From the NCBI GenBank assembly GCA_041601945.1, contig JBFIHG010000013.1, positions 1-56,183 on the forward strand: a DNA stretch of 56,183 nt. Direction: 5' to 3'. Shown piece by piece: positions 53,175-56,183 of the stretch (within the stretch, counting starts at the first letter, position 1; the number at the start of each line of letters is the position of its first letter). The stretch comes from JBFJKD01 sp041601945 (lineage in GTDB: Bacteria; Pseudomonadota; Gammaproteobacteria; Pseudomonadales; Porticoccaceae). Made by a program: the position numbers and the translations under genes. Under the pieces are notes generated by a model, which did not search any database, was not told the DNA's origin, and was given only the letters and a program-made list of their open reading frames with translations.

Positions 53175-53831
53175 TCACAAAAGTACCAGCAGTGCGACGA
53201 CCACTACAGTCAGCCCGATGCTACTGTGTATTACACCCTTGACCGTGGTCATGGGGCCCTGCTTACCCATTAACCCGTTGACCTCGAGGGCCGCAACCAC
53301 CGCTAGCGCGGCATACAGGCCCGCACCGCCGCCACTGGCGCTCAGCAGATGATCAGCACCGTAACCGACATGGGGAGAAGCCAGCATGCAATACGCCATG
53401 GGCGCCGAAAACAGGGTATTGGTGCGCGAAGCCAGCAGCGCCTTGGCACCAGCGGCAGGCGCGTCACCCGCCGTCATGCCCAGCGCGATTTGCTGGGCGG
53501 GCCAGATCACCAGCCAGACATTGAGAAACATCAGAGTACCCAGGGTCGCACCGACAACGATGTAGTCGTTCATCACATTGCCGCCCTGTACGCCCATCAG
53601 GAGCACCCGACCGGTCAGAAAAGTAAACATGGCGCCCCAACGGAACCACCACAGCGCGCGCGGGGCAAGTTTGGCTTTGGCGTCGCTAAGCGCTTCCGGG
53701 CCCGCTTCCTTAAAGTAGGCCCCCTGAATAAAATTAAAGTAATACAAAACCCCGATCCAGGTGATACCAAACAGCAAGTGTCCCCAGCGAAACAAGAAAT
53801 TCAGATAGTCCATCGAAAGAAAATTATCCAT
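53175..53831 (-). CDS. PuuD-like (urate hydroxylase, DUF989) membrane protein
   Basis: This 218-residue protein is mostly transmembrane with about 6 helices and has LNFLFRWGHLLFGITWIGVLYYFNFIQG, the start pattern of the PuuD/DUF989 family, and LWWFRWGAMFTFLTGRVLL. It is only the membrane part; the C-terminal cytochrome c domain of full PuuD is missing. The conserved His in RWGH may bind haem. Urate oxidation is possible for the family but no purine genes are nearby. The ATG at 53831 follows AGGGTG. Confidence 0.8.
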   Translation of the reverse strand: MDNFLSMDYLNFLFRWGHLLFGITWIGVLYYFNFIQGAYFKEAGPEALSDAKAKLAPRALWWFRWGAMFTFLTGRVLLMGVQGGNVMNDYIVVGATLGTLMFLNVWLVIWPAQQIALGMTAGDAPAAGAKALLASRTNTLFSAPMAYCMLASPHVGYGADHLLSASGGGAGLYAALAVVAALEVNGLMGKQGPMTTVKGVIHSSIGLTVVVVALLVLL

Positions 53832-53967
53832 CGTTTTCACCCTGTGTATTATTGGTTGATTGTGCCGTTGCCCGGCCGCACCAGAATGACGGCGTAGCAA
53901 ACCCGTCGCAGCCCTTTATTCTAGTCATAAACGCGGCGTAAAAAAACCACTAACGAGTAATCGTTGA

Positions 53968-53983
53968 ATTTGCCCTGGCAAAT
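53968..53983. promoter_or_regulatory. Inverted repeat ATTTGCC-CT-GGCAAAT
   Basis: A perfect 7-2-7 inverted repeat lies about 140 bp upstream of the PuuD-like gene. It may be an operator. No matching regulator is in the window. Confidence 0.35.
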
Positions 53984-54042
53984 GACAATTCGCCACGACC
54001 CTGGAATGGGGGTGTTGACCATCACGTATGGCCCTTGCCCAT

Positions 54043-54070
54043 AAAAAAAGCCCCGCTATCGCGGGGCTTT
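54043..54070 (-). terminator. Intrinsic terminator of groESL
   Basis: The perfect stem AAAGCCCCGC / GCGGGGCTTT with TATC loop is followed on the minus strand by an A/T-rich run of Ts. It lies 25 bp after the groEL stop at 54095. Confidence 0.85.
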
Positions 54071-54094
54071 CCTGGCGCTGGAGGAAGAGTCGGC

Positions 54095-55774
54095 TTACAT
54101 CATACCGCCCATGCCGCCCATGCCACCCATACCGCCCATGCCACCCATGCCACCCATGCCACCCATGTCGGGTACACCGCCGCCAGCAGCGTTATCGTCC
54201 TTGGTATCGCAAATCATGGCTTCGGTAGTAATCATCAGGCCAGCTATGGATGCCGCACCCTGCAGTGCAGTACGCGTTACCTTGGCCGGATCGAGAATAC
54301 CCATTGCAAGCATATCGCCATATTCGCCAGTGGCGGCGTTGTAACCGTAGCTACCTTTGCCCTTTTTGACGTTCTCGGCAATGATCGAGCCTTCCTGGCC
54401 GGCATTTTCAACGATCTGGCGCAGAGGCTGCTCCATGGCACGGCGAGCAATACGAATACCCACATCCTGATCGTTGTTGTCGCCCTTGAGGTTTTCGATC
54501 GACTTGAGCGCGCGAATCAGAGCCACACCACCACCTGCGACCACGCCTTCTTCAACCGCAGCACGGGTTGAGTGCAACGCATCTTCGACGCGGGCTTTTT
54601 TCTCTTTCATCTCAACTTCAGTTGCCGCGCCCACTTTGATAATGGCCACGCCACCGGCCAGCTTGGCCAGACGTTCCTGCAGTTTCTCGCGATCGTAGTC
54701 GGAACTGGTGTCTTCGATTTCGGCACGAATCTGTTTGACGCGGGATTTGATATCATCCTCAGTGCCTTTGCCATCAATAATCGTAGTGTTTTCCTTGGTC
54801 ATGCTGATGCGCTTGGCCTGACCGAGGTGCTCCAAAGTAGCGCTCTCCAGATCGAGACCCACTTCTTCAGAAATCACCGTGCCGCCAGACAGAATGGCCA
54901 CGTCCTGCAACATCGCCTTGCGGCGATCGCCAAAACCCGGAGCCTTGCAGGCAGCAACCTTAACGATGCCACGCAGATTGTTCACCACCAGTGTCGCCAG
55001 GGCTTCGCCTTCAACGTCTTCGGCGATAATCATCAGCGGTTTGCCCGCTTTGGCTACCGCTTCCAGCAGTGGCAGCATTTCGCGAATATTGGAGATTTTT
55101 TTGTCGAGCAGGAGAATGTACGGGGATTCCATTTCCACGCTCATGCTTTCCTGATTATTAATAAAGTACGGGGACAGATAACCGCGATCGAACTGCATGC
55201 CCTCCACGATATCCAGCTCGTTTTCCAGGCCGGTGCCTTCCTCGACGGTAATCACGCCTTCTTTGCCTACCTTGTCCATTGCCTCGGCAATGATTTCACC
55301 GACCTGGGTATCGCTGTTGGCGGAGATAGAACCCACCTGTGCGATTTCCTTGCTGTCGGTACAGGGCTTGGCGATTTTGCGAATTTCTTCGACCACCACC
55401 GCTACCGCCTTGTCGATACCGCGTTTCAGATCCATCGGGTTGAGACCCGCAGCAACGGCTTTCAAACCTTCGCTGACAATGGATTGCGCCAGTACTGTTG
55501 CAGTAGTGGTGCCATCGCCCGCTTCATCGGACGACTTGCTGGCCACTTCCTTGACCATTTGCGCGCCCATGTTCTGGAACTTGTCCTTCAGTTCGATTTC
55601 CTTCGCCACCGATACACCGTCTTTGGTAACGGTAGGGGCGCCGAACGCCTTATCCAAAACCACATTGCGCCCTTTGGGGCCAAGGGTAATTTTAACGGCA
55701 TCCGCCAGGATATTAACGCCTATCAGCATTTGCTGGCGGGCCTTGTCGCCAAATTTCACGTCTTTTGCAGCCAT
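54095..55774 (-). CDS. groEL: Chaperonin GroEL (60 kDa)
   Basis: This 559-residue chaperonin forms the 14-subunit double ring that folds proteins with GroES. The ATP loop EAGDGTTTATVLAQ, the equatorial KEGVITVEEGTG, GKPLMIIAEDVEGEALATLVVNN and the C-terminal GGGVALIRA are all typical. The tail has seven GGM repeats followed by a last Met, longer than the four of E. coli. The ATG at 55774 follows AAGGAAC. It is 96 bp downstream of groES and ends in a terminator. Confidence 0.98.
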   Translation of the reverse strand: MAAKDVKFGDKARQQMLIGVNILADAVKITLGPKGRNVVLDKAFGAPTVTKDGVSVAKEIELKDKFQNMGAQMVKEVASKSSDEAGDGTTTATVLAQSIVSEGLKAVAAGLNPMDLKRGIDKAVAVVVEEIRKIAKPCTDSKEIAQVGSISANSDTQVGEIIAEAMDKVGKEGVITVEEGTGLENELDIVEGMQFDRGYLSPYFINNQESMSVEMESPYILLLDKKISNIREMLPLLEAVAKAGKPLMIIAEDVEGEALATLVVNNLRGIVKVAACKAPGFGDRRKAMLQDVAILSGGTVISEEVGLDLESATLEHLGQAKRISMTKENTTIIDGKGTEDDIKSRVKQIRAEIEDTSSDYDREKLQERLAKLAGGVAIIKVGAATEVEMKEKKARVEDALHSTRAAVEEGVVAGGGVALIRALKSIENLKGDNNDQDVGIRIARRAMEQPLRQIVENAGQEGSIIAENVKKGKGSYGYNAATGEYGDMLAMGILDPAKVTRTALQGAASIAGLMITTEAMICDTKDDNAAGGGVPDMGGMGGMGGMGGMGGMGGMGGMM

Positions 55775-55870
55775 GATCTTGTTCCTTCTAATGTCTCAAA
55801 TTCTTAAATGGATTAACTTGCGTCGACAGACTTCGATGACCTGGTCTTCGCAGACCCGACCCGCGAGATA

Positions 55871-56161
55871 CTAGTCTTCGAGAACGCCGAAAATCTCGCT
55901 TTCGCTCATGATAATCAACTCGTCGTCACCATCTTTGATGGTGTTATTGGCGTAGCCACCAAAAATAACCTTGTCGCCAACTTTTACAGACAGAGGCACT
56001 ATTTCACCACTCACCAGCATGCGACCGTCACCAATCGCTACTATTTCACCTTTATTGGGTTTTTCTTTGGCCGATCCAGGAAGCAGAATACCGCCAGCGG
56101 TCTTCTCTTCTTCAGCATTACGGCGCACGACAACGCGGTCGTTTAAGGGACGAATCTTCAT
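55871..56161 (-). CDS. groES: Co-chaperonin GroES (10 kDa)
   Basis: This 96-residue protein caps the GroEL ring. It has the start MKIRPLNDRVVVRR, the mobile loop TAGGILLPGSAKEKPNKGEI and the core KVGDKVIFGGYANNTIK. The ATG at 56161 has AGAGTAG upstream. The window ends 22 bp further, so the promoter (usually sigma-32 dependent) is not seen. Confidence 0.98.
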   Translation of the reverse strand: MKIRPLNDRVVVRRNAEEEKTAGGILLPGSAKEKPNKGEIVAIGDGRMLVSGEIVPLSVKVGDKVIFGGYANNTIKDGDDELIIMSESEIFGVLED

Positions 56162-56183
56162 CTCTACTCTCCACCTGACTAAA

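Noticed and set aside
54572..55807. 411-codon rightward ORF antisense to groEL
   Set aside because: GroEL is certain in the opposite strand and its codon bias creates open antisense frames. The product resembles no protein.

Overview
The window comes from a Gram-negative gammaproteobacterium. The evidence is an OmpA-type porin, a TonB-dependent receptor, a nitrogen-PTS enzyme PtsP, an xseB-ispA-dxs cluster, a class I fumarase, a groESL operon and a CsrA-titrating type small RNA. Base composition and the set of catabolic genes fit a marine, Cellvibrionales-like lineage (Spongiibacteraceae or Halieaceae type), but that placement is inference. I see no rRNA, tRNA, CRISPR array, insertion sequence, integrase or phage gene.

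Layout. 0-5.8 kb holds the end of an unidentified gene, then a leftward ptsP - RimK-like ligase - GNAT acetyltransferase operon, a rightward HAD hydrolase and a small exported six-cysteine protein. 5.9-24.9 kb is a catabolic island, nearly all leftward. It has seven short-chain dehydrogenases (three of them tandem HSD10-like paralogues), an aldo/keto reductase, two amidohydrolases, an MFS transporter, two dodecin-like proteins, two metallo-beta-lactamase-fold hydrolases, a DUF2889 protein, two luciferase-like flavin oxidoreductases and an alpha/beta hydrolase. The island has no transcription factor of its own. The mix suggests oxidation of alcohols to ketones, FMN-dependent oxygenation and ester or lactone hydrolysis of an unidentified cyclic or lipid-like substrate; this is inference.

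25.7-31.2 kb is a three-gene envelope signalling unit: TonB-dependent receptor, YfiR-like periplasmic protein, and a hybrid histidine kinase with a CHASE8-like sensor, two receiver domains and an Hpt domain. 31.4-38 kb has an RND efflux pair, an enoyl-CoA hydratase and an SLC6-type sodium symporter. 38.1-39.6 kb has another SDR and an HNH endonuclease with a strong promoter and a long leader.

39.87-40.2 kb holds what I consider the best find: an unlabelled CsrB/RsmZ-type small RNA on the minus strand. It has twelve GGA triplets, several displayed in hairpin loops, an intrinsic terminator, and an 18-bp GacA/UvrY-like palindrome about 66 bp upstream of the inferred start. A 64-codon open frame covering it is probably spurious.

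40.3-56 kb is core metabolism and maintenance: xseB, ispA and dxs (isoprenoid precursors), then leftward pyrB - acyltransferase - DinG-like helicase, exonuclease I, an OmpA-family porin, class I fumarase, a membrane-anchored coiled-coil protein, a PuuD-like membrane protein and groES-groEL.
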